Assembly: GCA_025094145.1 (NCBI GenBank)
Contig: JALLLS010000011.1
Location: 248,001-312,000 of the forward strand
DNA length: 64,000 nt
Reading direction: 5' to 3'
Origin: Spinellus fusiger
Lineage: Eukaryota > Mucoromycota > Mucoromycetes > Mucorales > Phycomycetaceae
In this document: positions 11,601 to 24,639 of the stretch, in pieces
How the letters are laid out: every line of letters starts with the position of its first letter
Position numbering within the stretch: the first letter of the stretch is position 1
Translations under genes and position numbers: made by a program
The notes under the pieces: model-generated
Told to the model about the DNA's origin: nothing
Databases searched by the model: none
Seen by the model: only the letters and a program-made list of their open reading frames with translations

Positions 11601-13930
11601 GCATTTGGTGAACGTTAAGCTGACTTACACTGGCATGAAAAGTTCTTATAGGGTGGCTACCAGGTTCAATACGTGAATAATATCTTTACCCGAAAATAAA
11701 ACAAAAATGCTCTAAACTGTACATTTGTATGTTCCATAGAGCGATTCTCCAACACACCACCTTTTGTCACCTAATATTCTTTAATTTATGCTTTTTTAAT
11801 AATATTGAGTGAGACTCTAGTCTTATTGTTCTTAACCAAGACAAAGGTGTAAAATGATGTGAGTTTAATAAGTGACAGCTGTAGTGTAGTCTTAAAATCT
11901 CCAAATAAATCCAATTTATGAGAATAATCATTTATATAAAAAGAAAAAAGAAAACATCAGATGCGATCGAAATACTATAATTATCTTTTTCACTTGTCAT
12001 GATCTATGAGGTGATGCCTGGCTTACATATGACTCCTTAATTGTTTAAATTCCTTTATATCATTACTATTACAAAAAACTTTTATTCTGAAAGGGCTAAA
12101 AAACAAAAGTTAAAATAAATATTTTGTTCTTTGACATCTATTTCTTCGATGAACACTATAGAAGTTATTAGAACAATATATGTTTAGAGTGAAGAGTGTA
12201 TTCATTTTTTTTTGCTGTAAATAGTATTATGACGATAGTTTAGTACCTATGGCCTTAAACTAGCTTCTCCTAATGATTGACATCAAGGCTTTAAATAAAA
12301 AATGAATAAAGATTGGACACATTAGAGAGCATAGATAGACTCAACATCAATTAAGTTAGTCATTAGTGATTCATACTCCATTTTTACTTATTATTTTATC
12401 TTTTTTAAAAAGATAAAAAGATAAAATAAAAAATAAAATAAAGGGGTGGGCGAAGGAGTAAGAGGAAACGAATGCTTATCACCTCTTATGTATTTACACA
12501 TAAAATAATTGGCTCTAGATACTTTGGATCAGGAAACAACACCATGAGTTATAGCTGATAATACTAGAATGAAATGAATTAGGCTATGAAGAACATACCT
12601 GGTATCCTATTCATTGCAACAAAAGTAATAAAAAAAAATAGAGTAAAAAGAGGGGGATGAATAAATAACGCGAGGAGATGAAAGGAAGCCTCAAGTTCAT
12701 AGCTGTCTCTACACTTATTTCCCTCTATTCCTTTATTTCCAATTGATAAATAGGAACGAGGGGGTAGGATGGTGGTAGTGACAGTAGATGCGTCCATTTT
12801 GCACTATTATGTTTGTAAACACTATTATTAGGAGTAGGTGTTGAGTGTACTCAGTTAAGGTATGTGAGAATCAAAAGACTCCGAGACTCAATAATCAAAG
12901 GGGCTACTTTTATTTCGATTAAAGTTTTGAATAGTGTTGTACATGTATTATAATAGAATACAATCTCGTGTAATCTAGGCTTGAATTGAAAAGTTGTAGA
13001 GTGGACAGTATTACAAGACAAGAAATGCATATTACAATCAATATTCATTAAGTTCAATAGGATATAGAAAAGTAATCTCTCTGGAATATCCATTAATAAC
13101 TTTGAGCACAGTGAATTCACCAAGAAAGGGTGGATAGTAAATTAAAAAAGATAGCTACCGTAAAGCATCAACATGATTGAAAATAGAATCTTCCAAGATG
13201 TTTCCATCGCAACACTCATAATGAGATGAAAGGGTTAAGAAGGGAATGTATATTATTCATTATTATTATCACCTCTCTACTCACCTCTCTTTGTTTGGTA
13301 AGAAATGTATCTCGATTGTAGACTCAGCAGACTGAATAAAATAACCAAATCATGTCTCCTACACCGGTAATAATGAAAATAATAATAGTGCTTGAGAGTG
13401 TAAATATCACCATGATGAATAACAGTCTCAATGCTATTATTATTATTGATTTTATTGCTCTTTGCATGTAAACTTATTCGGCCACTCTTACAGCGGGGTG
13501 ATCTTAATGCACGTACCACACAGAGATTACTTAATTTGATACCATCGATACTCTAAACATACCGCCCGTCTCTCCGTGTCTGCCTCCTTTTTGAATGCAT
13601 GTGTGGGGAAATCATGATTAGCTTAATTTTGTAGTCGCCAACTTTAAGCTTTCTAATAACTATCATGTATTACACTATAAATGGGAATCAATAGATAGGC
13701 ATTAATATATATTCATAATTAAAAGATGCCAGTGCAGTCAAGTCAGTTTAATTTATTACCTGTAGTAGCTGAATGAGATCTACAGCACCATAAGATAGAC
13801 TACATCATTATTGTTATGTTGCATGGGTTTATTTATTTTATGTCTTGATAATAGGATTGATGTTTTTATTATTATTACTATTTATGTTCTAAAACCAAGC
13901 AAAACAAAAAGGTATAGAAGAGTGAATTCA
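8610..13930. other. Long AT-rich gene-poor region
   Basis: More than 5 kb without a gene I can support. It contains (TTA)n microsatellites at 9347-9375 and 10675-10706, a LINE tail at 11636-11719, and a polypurine stretch at 12410-12445. Two isolated frames are worth noting but unrecognised: 9782-9982 (+, 66 codons, MSTKRRLLCTFQDVDAF...) and 11266-11523 (-, 85 codons, MIFYPRFCPESS...). Either could be a single exon of an unmodelled gene or chance. Confidence 0.45.
11636..11719 (+). mobile_element. LINE 3' tail, solo fragment
   Basis: GAAAAGTTCTTATAGGGTGG through CTCTAAACTGTA matches the tail of the LINE at 58262-58352 with several substitutions. It is only about 80 bp long. There is no mariner terminal repeat at its 5' side and no obvious target duplication, so it is an old or differently inserted copy. 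Confidence 0.6.
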
Positions 13931-13934
13931 TTAG

Positions 13935-14465
13935 GTTTTAATTTTTTACAAGCATATCCATATCCATATCTATAACAAAAATAAAAAATAAAAAATAATG
14001 TTTATGTGTGTATGTGTTTATGTAGGTGTGTTCTTGTGAATTAGTTGATATAAAAAAGTATATAAAAAAAGGTACAAAATAAATATATGAAAAGTGGCAT
14101 ACAACAAGAGCATGGTTTTTCTTTCTTTCTAAAAAAAGAAAAAAAAAGAAAAAAAAGAAAGGGGGAAGCCACTTAAAAAAGTCTTTTTTCTTTTCCCAGC
14201 AACCCTTTCTGCAAATGATAATAATCCTATAGAAATATAAAAATGGCAAACTCATGAAGAAACAAATAAGAAAACAAAAAGCATGAGGTTTCTTTTTCTT
14301 TAAAAAAAAGAAAAGAAAAAAAATGAGGAGAAGAGAAAGGAAATTGAATAGTGAAAGGAGTGAAAGGACAAGAAATAAGCGTAACATATATTACACACAT
14401 ATACACATAAACACATCTACATCTACACATCTACACATCTACACACACGCACACACAATAGGGTC
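13935..14465. repeat. Low-complexity 3' flank of the zinc-finger gene
   Basis: A-rich blocks (14130-14170, 14300-14325) and an ACACATCTACA-type tandem (14396-14457). Minus-strand open frames here encode only F/L/I/S runs and are artefacts of this composition. Confidence 0.6.
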
Positions 14466-14466
14466 T

Positions 14467-15705
14467 TTACTGTGTATGGTCTCTATCATTTTTCCGATTT
14501 TGCTTCTTCCCCACGTGTTTTGACTGAGATTGAACAATATTACTGTTCCTACACTCATCTTGTCGAGTGAAATGGCGCTGAAGAGCATCTGTGCGTGCAA
14601 ATCGTTCATGACAGTTTAAACAGGCATAGGGCCTGTCGCCAGTGTGGATACGACTGTGACGCTCAAGATCATGCTTTCGAGAGAAGGACTTTTCACACAG
14701 CACACATGCGAATGGTTTTTTTCTGTCATTAATAATGTGCGATCTATAGGTAGAATCGTTTCTTGGCTGTGATACTTCTGCTGATGTTGTGGGTGGGTAA
14801 TAACTAAAACTGTAAAATAGATGGGCGGGAATATCTTGTATTGAGGGTAAATTGGCCCAGCTATAAGAGAAAGTGGGATCTGAATAGGACATAGGGTTGC
14901 TGTTGTTTCCATTACTATTTCCATAATAGTGGCTGTGGCTTTTGTTACTACTGTCTTGGTTATAATTGTTGCCATAGTGAAGAAAAGCAGATGCTGAGGA
15001 TGGAGATGCTGAAGTAGAATGATCAAATATGTTCTCCTCAGATGCAATCGAACCCCAATAGGGTGGGTGTTGATGAGTGCTGCCGGGAGAAGAAGTATAT
15101 TCAGTTTCAACAAAGGAATCAGAGAAGCTGTGTTCTGTAGATAACTGTCTATGGTAAGACATTACATAAGGCTGAGAGCCTGTATTCCTTTCAATTGAAG
15201 ATTGAAAGTCATCCATCGAGTAAGGCGACTCTACCAGCACGGGCGAAGTTCCGAATGGTATTGCTGTTTCAAAAGACGAGGGCGTCTGAAGACTCCGAAA
15301 GTCGTACGAGGGTTGTGTATTGGATGAAGATTGCATGCCATCATCGGCAAAGAGTAGGTGGCCCTCACTCACTTGGCTGGGTTGTTGGCACTCTAGCCAA
15401 GCAGCAATAGGATCAGTAATTTCAGATGGACTCTCAGCTTTATCTGATGGAACCAGTTGGAAGGGGTGGTAGCCAGAAGTCAACAGCATGCTTTGACTAC
15501 TAGGCACAGAGGTGGATAAGACAGGCTGAGCAACAGCTTGGGGAATATCAGGCTTGGCTACCAAGAGGTGTGAATAGTCGTCCAAGGTATTAGGGAAATA
15601 ATAGCGTTGTGGAAGATAGTGCTGGACGGTTGGTTTGGGATTCCATATCTCTACTTCTTCTTGGTGTGGAACCTTTTCAGGACATGAATAAAATTGTTGG
15701 TACAT
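14467..15705 (-). CDS. C2H2 zinc-finger transcription factor (Crz1-like finger pair)
   Basis: Single-exon frame of 412 aa beginning MYQQFYSCPEK. The N-terminal ~320 residues are Ser/Pro/Gln/Asn-rich and probably disordered activation sequence. Two zinc fingers lie near the C-terminus: finger 1 about residues 334-354 (CVLCEKSFSRKHDLERHSRIH), the TGDRPYA linker, then finger 2 from about 362 (CLNCHERFARTDALQRH). The last ligand of finger 2 is probably a Cys in QDEC. The RKHDLERH / RTDALQRH recognition helices resemble the calcineurin-responsive Crz1 finger pair of fungi; target genes cannot be read from this. A basic tail (KKQNRKNDR) could be a nuclear signal. The frame is open upstream to an ATG at 15927, but the TATA box at about 15910-15919 lies inside that extension, so I chose 15705. 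The preceding ~74 codons are hydrophobic low-complexity 5' leader. Confidence 0.82.
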   Translation of the reverse strand: MYQQFYSCPEKVPHQEEVEIWNPKPTVQHYLPQRYYFPNTLDDYSHLLVAKPDIPQAVAQPVLSTSVPSSQSMLLTSGYHPFQLVPSDKAESPSEITDPIAAWLECQQPSQVSEGHLLFADDGMQSSSNTQPSYDFRSLQTPSSFETAIPFGTSPVLVESPYSMDDFQSSIERNTGSQPYVMSYHRQLSTEHSFSDSFVETEYTSSPGSTHQHPPYWGSIASEENIFDHSTSASPSSASAFLHYGNNYNQDSSNKSHSHYYGNSNGNNSNPMSYSDPTFSYSWANLPSIQDIPAHLFYSFSYYPPTTSAEVSQPRNDSTYRSHIINDRKKPFACVLCEKSFSRKHDLERHSRIHTGDRPYACLNCHERFARTDALQRHFTRQDECRNSNIVQSQSKHVGKKQNRKNDRDHTQ

Positions 15706-15907
15706 GATTTTTTGAAATAAATTGGAGACGAGAATGGAAAAAAAAATAAAAGAAGCGTAGGCTGGGAAAAAATGTGGCTGATAGTTTAATGTGCAGTGGA
15801 TGAAAAAACGACGTGTTACCGAAAGAGAGCAATTGAAACAAAATAGAGAAAATATTATTCTTATTCTGATCAAGTACAGAAGCAAGAAAAGATAAGTAAC
15901 AGCTACA

Positions 15908-15919
15908 AGGTATTTATAG
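15908..15919 (-). promoter_or_regulatory. TATA box of the zinc-finger gene
   Basis: CTATAAATACC on the minus strand, about 205 bp upstream of the chosen ATG at 15705. It excludes the upstream in-frame ATG at 15927 as the translation start if it is used. Confidence 0.5.
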
Positions 15920-15924
15920 GAAAG

Positions 15925-18318
15925 CAACAGTAAAAAAAAATGAAGTGGAATTAGATTCCTTAAGCATTTCTAGAGGTTGTTCCCTTGCTCTTTCCAGACA
16001 GTTTCTCCTTTGTCTCTCAGGACCAGAGAGTTAGCAAGAGTCAACCATTCGACTGATTACAAAGTCATAGAGGATTGCTGTAATATCGGCATTTCAAAAA
16101 CTTTAACTCGCGTGTACTAGTGAACAAAGTTGTAGAAGATGGGTACTTTGATAAAGCACACAAGTCTTCCTAACATCTTTGCCTTGATCCTCTCATGTAA
16201 AAATAACTAAGCATTTTGGTCAACACAGTCTAGAGTCTGTACTCTTCCAGATAAATTTAATAGTGATCATGTCCTTTTATGTACACATTTGTTTATAGAG
16301 AGGAATACAAAAAGGTATGTGTGTACGTCTGCGTGTGTGTCTATATCTATCTCCATTTATGTACATATCTATGTCTATGCCTATGTGGGTGTGAGTGTGG
16401 GTGGATACTTTTTTCCCTGAATCCCTTGGCCAAAATGGTTTTTCTTTTTTTTCTTCTTTTTTTTTAAAAAAAAAAAGGGGGGGAGGGAGTTATCTTATTT
16501 AGAAATGCATGAAAGGAGAATGAGTCCGATCTGTTGGAGTGTGACTAGTAGCTTAAAGCAAAGACATCATTTGGCAATAGATGAAAAGAACAATAGAGAA
16601 TAGTAAAGAACAAATTGCACGTTTACGCCAAAAGATTGATATAAACAAAAGATTAGTTTTGAATCATTTTTATAGTTTATTTGATAAAAATAAAACATTG
16701 AATGTGTGATAGTACATTCATGTATTCAACGTTTATTAGAAAATGACTACCTTATAGGTATGAATGTATGTGTTGTATTATGAATGTCACTTATAAAATA
16801 ATAATAGTAACCCCCGATTTCTATGACTGGTTCCCCTGAGAATCGGAGTGAAATTGGAGTATAACAAAATGTATGCTATGAAAATAATTTTCTGAACGTA
16901 AATCTTTTACTAAAATATACAAGTGTTTCTTTGAACGCGTGTATTGATATAATTAAGTAATAGAGCAATGTTCTATGTTTTATGCTATAGTCTTTATTTA
17001 TTTATTTATTATTTATTATTGTTTTTATTATTATTTTTTATTTTTTTATTTTTTATTTTTTTATTATTAAAAAACTAGATATTTGTAGGGTAATAATTTC
17101 TATTATTATAGTCCAAGTGAATAGCTTTGTTATGATGTTATTTGTTAACAGGGATTTTTTATTTTGGGAGTGCATCTCTATATCAAAATTAAGGTAACTG
17201 TTGTTACTTATTTTATAAAGCCGGTAATAACCTATCTATTAATTATCTGGCCATGAGGCTAATATCTGTTTGATAATTTACCTTTTAAATAAAATTTAAT
17301 AAAGCTTAACTCACGCAAAAAAAAATGTGCTTGTACAAAATCTTAACCTTGTTTATTCCATAGTTCAAATTGTTTTGCTTGACGAAGCTGAACAGTCATT
17401 TGCTCATTAGCATATTAGCCACCTTATTAGATTATTATCATTTTAAGAAGAAGAAAAAAAAGGTAATTAGACAATCAAATACCAATATATAAGATGAACC
17501 AACCAACCAACAGGAATATAGATATAGGCATTGTGATAATTATAAAAGGTTTCGGCTGAGAAGTAAACAGAGAGTGACTCTAAACATAAGTATTAGGATA
17601 AATAAAGAATTCATTCAATAATAAGCATAGGTATGTTGATACAAATTTAAGCTTGTAATTTTCAGAATTATAAAAGTGGTACAATTCAAGAAGCTCGGAC
17701 GATCTTAAAGAATATGGAAAAAACAAATAAATATTGAAACCACTATTAACGATCCTGAACAACACCAGATAAACTTGAAGGCTGGACGATAAGCAAAAGA
17801 ACTTTCTTTTATTGGGAAGGGAGGAGGCGAGGAGTGTAAATACTCTATAATAGTATCGGTGTTACTGATCAAGGGACCTAGTAGCGGGTTTATCGATAAC
17901 CCATCGACAGACAGCTTTATAGTCTTGTGGATATAGTTTGAAGGAAGACAATTAAACCAGATCAAGGATAATGCAAGAAGTTTAAATGATAATTGGTCAG
18001 ATGTGCAGGGGCAGTTGAGGTATAAATATAGAGTAAAAGAGTGTTTAAATTTGTATAGAGATAAGTCAGATACTCTATAAGACGATTGTTAATTCCTTTA
18101 TTGTTGTCTGTAACTACACTTGTATGTAACCTAAAGAATGAACAACAGCAAATAGGTACATTGCTTCATTAAGAAAATCGTTTCTCTGAATCTTCTCAAT
18201 AACATAAAATCATTTCAAAGACATGTACGATATAAAAGATACAGTGATTGACACCCTCTTGTTATCCACCGGTCTGTTAGTTTTAGAATAGAGAGTGTAG
18301 AAATAATTTTATTTTCTT
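15925..18318. other. Intergenic AT-rich region
   Basis: Contains a homopolymer block T/A/G at 16441-16490, a TTTA/TTATT-rich tract at 16990-17070, and short hydrophobic minus-strand frames at 17580-17965 that I do not recognise. No gene supported. Confidence 0.5.
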
Positions 18319-18320
18319 TA

Positions 18321-19659
18321 TACAGTGTCCAGCATAAACTCTATAACCTTTTTCGTTTTCCGACCTCTATTTTGCTCAAAATAAATTCTTTTTTTTTGCT
18401 TATTCCTCATTTCTTCTTTTTCTGTCATAACATCCATTATGTCTAACACTAACAAACTATTTATTAAGCCTATTGAAAACAATAAGAAGAATATCGAGGA
18501 ATTTAATCGTCAACTCATTATTCATGAGGCCACCGTAAATGGCACCAGACAAATGGATATTGCAGCCATGTCTGGCGTCATTCATTCCGCTATCAACCTT
18601 ATCATGAAGAGATACAGGGAGACTGACTGTTTCAAGGCAGGGAAGAGGATTTAGGTACAAGTCCATTCTGATGGAGAGAGACAAGAGAGAAGTTTTATCC
18701 AAGGTGGAAAGGGATTCCTTCCAGAGCATGAAGGGGCTTCATCAGGGAATGGCCACCCAAGTGTGCATGAACACTTTTAGAGAAATGATAAAGAGGATTG
18801 GCCTCTCTTCTTACAGAGTGATTAATAAACATTCTCTCGGTATTAAACACAAGAAGTTGAGACTTGCTTGGACTAGAACCTACCTTCATTGGATAGATGA
18901 AGACTGGAAGACTGTCATCTATCCAATGAATCGAAGTTCCAGCTAATGAGCAATAACAGCCGTGCCATAGTAGTGCGCAGAAAGAAGGAGGAACTGCTAC
19001 CAAAGAATATAAAGCCGATGATAAAGTTTAGTGGTGGTGGTGTGGGGTTCCTTTTCTGGTGAAAGTGTTGGTAAACTTGTTACGGTGGAGGGATCCATCA
19101 ATAGTGCCAAATACGCCAGTATTTTAGAAAAAAAGGCCTATTGCCCCGAACTGGCTTGTCTTTTCTGCATTGAATCCAGTGGTAGTCTATGTTCTTCAAG
19201 AGGACACTGCTAGTTGCCATACTATTAAGGAGACTAGTCACGATGGAGGGGTGGCCCTCTCAAAGCCCTAATCTGAACCCAATAGAGCATCTTTGGGAGG
19301 AGTTGGACAGAGCAGTTCGCAAGAGGATGACCCTAGCAAGCACCCTCCAAGATTTGAAGACTCTCCTGGTCCAAGAATGGGACAAGATCCCCAAAGAGGT
19401 TACCAACAACCTCATTAACAGCACGGGACGGAGATGCAAGGCTGTCATTGAGGCCAAGAGTGGAAACACCACATACTAATGGTTTCCATCCAATAAATTT
19501 GTATATAGTGTTCTTTTGACCTTCTTTATACTTCATCTAATCTTCATGTCACTAATGTGTGTTTAACATGTATTATTTATTAAAAGCAATAAATATTTCC
19601 CCATACAAGAATTCATATTGGAAAATGAATTTTTGATAGAGTTTACACCAGACACTGTA
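18321..19659 (+). mobile_element. Tc1/mariner-like transposon, copy 1 (full length, inactive)
   Basis: Bounded by TA dinucleotides at 18321-18322 and 19658-19659, with terminal inverted repeats starting CAGTGTCC/CAGTGTCT and about 27 bp long (left CAGTGTCCAGCATAAACTCT, right the complement of AGAGTTTACACCAGACACTG). It encodes a broken transposase on the plus strand. Its right half is nearly identical to the inverted copy at 29234-30039, indicating recent relatedness. Confidence 0.88.
18439..19479 (+). pseudogene. Tc1/mariner transposase, frameshifted
   Basis: The N-terminal helix-turn-helix half starts MSNTNKLFIKPIENNKKN at 18439 and stops at 18654. Later segments continue in other frames: 18671-18946 (...LAWTRTYLHWIDEDWKTVIY), 19031-19213 (WGSFSGESVGKLVTVEGS), and 19189-19479 (WPSQSPNLNPIEHLWEELDR through IEAKSGNTTY). 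The first catalytic Asp region (expected SDES) is lost at the frame break after WKTVIY. The second (QEDTASCH) and third (PIEHLWEE) catalytic regions are recognisable. At least three frame disruptions make it non-functional. Confidence 0.85.
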
Positions 19660-22619
19660 GACTTACACCTCAAACGTGAGATTAAATATTCGGATTTTAA
19701 ATTTTATCTCTCAAAGTAGCCTACCGCATGGTTTTATCAATACATATTTCTATACATATACACGGAGGTACTATAAGCTGCCCAACAATAGATCAGAGGA
19801 GTACACATAAAAAAAACAAGCCATATCATATACAAAAAAAGGAATGATAAGCATACGAATGAGTGTATATAGATTTTAAAGAGACTAAAGGAGAATAGAT
19901 ATTAAGAGTATGACTAACCGGGTTGTATAAATCGTCAAAAGCATGTCAATTGTTGATCTAGCTGGATGAATTCTTGTAAAAGCAAACTATTCAACCTGTA
20001 TTGGGGGGAATATGCATTTATCAGCACTTTAACCTGTCAAATAAATCCATACGCTATGCCAAACAAAAACAAAAAAGGCCCTGAAGATATGTACAACACA
20101 CAAAACTAACCTCCATACTGCTGCAATAATTCTAGTTTGGAAAATAATAAACTATTAAGATGCAAAGCATATTTTCATTAATAAAAAAGGCAATCGACTC
20201 GAAGCATAATAAGATAGAATGTATTTATTCTCCATACATATATTCGAGAACACCATACAGATTGTCCCATGTCTATTAACTTAGTGCAAAATCGATCACT
20301 CTTAAAAATGTGTCAACTGGTTTCAAGACGTTAACATTTAGCTTACTTCTTCTTTCTTTGAGCAATTGACAATAGAGTGTATGTAGAGAATTCTGAATAT
20401 AAGTGATTATGAAAAATATCTAAAAAGAAATTATATAAAATCTTAAATACATTGTTAATCACTTATGATTTTTGCGGATGGACACCACTAAAGCAATAAG
20501 TTTCACTATTTTCTATGCTTTGTTTTAATTTATGGGTACGAGATATGTCATGTTATTCTTATTATGATAAATAAATATGTCCATATTTTGAGCATCTTAG
20601 TTTCTGAAAAGACATGTACTTGAAGTGTTTCATATGTTTGAAACTTTAATATATTATGTGGCAAAAAATACAACCTTCATATAAATAAAGTATAAAACTT
20701 TAGTCGTAAGAGTACCTTTTTTCCTAAACTTAACAAAAAAGTTAGATAATGAATTAACACATAAAGAATAGTAGATTGAAAGTCTGAAGAACTCATAGCT
20801 AATTTTATGAAAATATAACAATGGCTTTGACATTCTTCATGTGAACTAACAATATTTCCTTAAACAACCACTACTGGCTCACAGCATATTGTTTTTAGGA
20901 TTCTCGTGTAGTTCTTGTTCATTACACTGGCCTGTTTTTAGTATAGATTTATTCAATGTGATACAGGTCAGCCTATTCTTTTATCTTTCGAATTTTCTCT
21001 GTACCATTTACGCATTGAGCATTATGTATACCTTATGTAGGTTTATGAAATAAGATAAGACATATGAAACGCTCTAAATACACAAGTGAGATAATGAAAT
21101 GTAAGAAAAAGCAAAAAGTGAGCTAAGCCAACCTAATACTTTTGGTAAAAATTAAATAAAGAGTATATACAAATGAGTAATGATAGGGAATAAAACTTCC
21201 GAAAGGAATGGTCGTAGTAGAGAGATACAGGACACAGGATTTTAATCTTATACAAAGATTGCTCAAAGAGGCTTTTAATGTTTAAAGCCCCTCCAGCCTT
21301 TCCTATTTGAACTTCACTTTCATTGTTTCGATTTTGTGAATTCCCATAATGAAGAAAACAGTAACCAGTAGTCAGGTCACAAATAGAATAAGATATTCCT
21401 GGAAAGATGATTACAAATGATTTATTTTTTGTTTTGTTTTTTGTGTCCTATGCTGATCATCATCTTTCTCGACCATTCACATTTAAGCCACTAATATATA
21501 ACAAATTTGGTATAAGAGGACTTTATAATCTCAGTAATAGCATGAGTGGTGTTTTCATTGTGGAAACTAATTTCTGTTGCTATGGCTAGTGAGTCAAGGT
21601 ATGGCACCTGCATGAAAAATTAATAGACACAGAATAACAAGCCACAGGTTAGAGACCAAAAGAAAAGCCTTATAGTTATTTTACCAAGTACATATCAAAT
21701 GAATTCTTGGCATTAGTTATGTAAACTTATTTCTTTAAAGACATTAGATCTTAAGATAAAGAATTCATTAGATTAAAGTAAAATAAAAATGAAGTCTGAA
21801 TATTAAAAACTACGGATTTCTAAATAGTCCTACATAATATCTTGATAATCACCATACTTGTAATTAAGTCTATATCTCTGTTTATAACTTTAAATTAAGT
21901 ATTAGCTTTTTACTGTAGGTTTACAGATTTTTATTAACTAATTATGAAATATAAAGTAATTTCTATGAAGTTCGTGTTATAAATATATTGAGAGATGTAG
22001 GTTTTGTTATTTTTGTGAAAACAGTGGTATAGATACATATATGCTTTATATGAAACTATAGAGATACTAGTGCTCACAAAATATTGATGATGACAGAATA
22101 TAGAATGGAATAATACTCCGGTATGCTCTTAGTAATATAAAGACATCTAGCATAGTCACTTTTATGGGTTAAAGTATAATAGAATAGTATTCTTTGAGTG
22201 ATACCTCTCTTTAGCTTCAGAATTGAAGTCGAAAAAGGGTCTATTCACCAATAAATAGTTCTGGAGTGAGCACCGAATAAGGATTATAGTTGTTTGTAAG
22301 GACATTGAGCTTCATATCCTATTTTAGTAAATATCTCAATAAGTTCAATTGTTGAAATAAAACAAGCTACTGGCTACAGGCTTAATATTACGCTGAACAC
22401 AGCATAAATATTGGTATTAGATTTACACAGGAAATTCCTACAACAAACATTAGCAATAGTTATTGATGGTATCTCAAGTGTTTATTTGATTTAGATAAAG
22501 GGTTCTTCTTTAAATCTGTTCTTTATTATAGTTAAAAATACTTTGACTTGAGACTATTCATTCCACTTATATTCCAAAATACTTAATTTGGCCCAAGACA
22601 GGCTCCCAAACTGTCCAAC
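19660..22619. other. AT-rich intergenic region
   Basis: About 3 kb with no gene, RNA or transposon end that I can support. The longest frame (21407-21589, 60 codons) is hydrophobic and unrecognised. Confidence 0.5.
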
Positions 22620-24639
22620 TACACACCAGGAGATTTTTTTGGCCTTTAAGCGGTGATATCTCCTTTTTGAGACCGAATAAAACACACCTTATATGGAACA
22701 ATGATTAAAATCAAAAGGTTTGCAGATATCGAACTTGTTATTTCCTTTTGTGGATACCTCACCATCAAATTGTATTGTCAATAGAATATAGTGTTGATGA
22801 ATAGAATTGTTTATTATGACTATAGCTACTGCCAAAGTACATCCCCTCATATCAATAGCCTTTGGTAGTGTCTACATCTTCTTTCTATTGTTCTAATTTG
22901 TTAATAATAGCACATTACCTTGCTCAGTTATGCTCAAATATCCAGCCGTATGAACAGTGTACGAAATAGCAAAAAGAGGGGGAATATCAAAACAAATAAT
23001 ATTTCATATATTATTCTGGTGATCTATTACACTTTAACCTCAACTCATAAAATCTACAAGTCAAACAATTCACACTCTATTTGTCTTGAGCCTAAAGGAC
23101 AGTATTAGAAACAATACTTTGTAATCATTAAGCACCACTGTTAATACCAGTTACAATAACATAGTTACTGAAGTAATTATGAATATTGAGTCAATAAATG
23201 AATACAATGTTCTCAATTTAAGTGAATTTGGTTCTATTTTCTGGATAATAATCACTAGAGTTAACTCTATAAGTTCTGTAATACATCTTTCTTAAGCAGT
23301 GTTATGTTGCAAATACTGTGGGCTTATAGATAGCACATGTTAAACATTAAATGCAGTGATTAAGTTGCAATGTCAGGTTTACTTCTTCCTTTTATCCAAC
23401 TTTTAGTGTTTAATTGCACAGTCCATAGTCAATGCTAAAATAGACAGTCAGTGAAAAGGTTCTTTTCAAATACATTAGCCAACAAAACAAATAATATGAT
23501 TTCATTGTCCATGTATTTCCCTTTATATCCCAAAAATATTCTGTTGCTATGAGACAAGAGACACACACAACCTCGTAAGGCTGGTCACTCATACGGAGAT
23601 TGACAGAGAAGAGAAGGATATGAGATGACAGAAGGCAAACTAATGGTTGTAATAATAATAGTACCCTATGGGAATACAGAAAGAAAACAAGTCGAGAACA
23701 AGAAACAGTCAGCTACTCAAGTCCTTAAAGCCTATCTTGTTTATACTCTAGAAAGCTGTTTGGATTAAAGTCTTTTATATGTATATTAAAGATGTAGACA
23801 ACTACACTTTTCATACTAATTTACTATTTCTTCTTTGACTATGAATTTGACTATTTTTCTATTCTCAAGTAATAGATATGGTCTTCATAGAACATTCAAG
23901 AAGGCTGGGAAGGGTAACTGTCCTGTCCTATAGTATGTATAATCTTGGTCCTGTATTTCAAGGCCATAGAATTCCAGAAAGTGATTTTGTTGTAAATAAG
24001 GCTTCTCTCTTCCCTGAAACATACATAGAACAAGAGGAGGTAATCCATCTCTGAATTTACTGAGATGTTATTATCGTATAGCTTTGATCCTTATAGCTTA
24101 AAGAGATATGTATATAAATAGACCCAAATTCATACTATATAACTTTGTAAAAATATATCCTTTATTCTGTAATAAAGGGCACTGTAGTTATCAACAGGGC
24201 CATTAGAGAGATAAATATATAGATGTTTGGTCTCTAGCAGGGACTACGAAATAGAGTATTAGATACAAAGGCTGGTCTAAGGAAATCAAAGAGGGTACAT
24301 GAACAGGAACACAACACACGATCTGACTACAACAGGTAACTAGGCAACTGTTCTTCAAGCAATTCTTTTCTTTCTAAAATGTTGTTGTAGTCTGCATTAC
24401 TTTGGTAGTTCTGATTAAGCAAGTGACTTATGAAATTTCGATTTGCTATCTTCTGCTCGGATATTAATACTTGCTAATTATACTGTCTGTTGTTCTTCAT
24501 AACTTCTACCCTCTTTAACTTGTTTGTCTTTGTTTGGCATATAAACCAACAGTTGTGATCTAGTGAGTGTTTGTGTATGTTTATTATGTCTGACATGTTA
24601 GTCAATTTCTATTTTATATTCTTTTATTTTAATAAACCC

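Noticed and set aside
13938..14430. Overlapping minus-strand frames of 67-149 codons rich in F, L and I
   Set aside because: Low-complexity A/T-rich DNA downstream of the zinc-finger gene; no start context, no conserved motif.
19333..19536. Minus-strand frames opposite the mariner transposase (and the same at 29357-29633)
   Set aside because: Antisense shadows of the transposase catalytic domain, present wherever that sequence is repeated.
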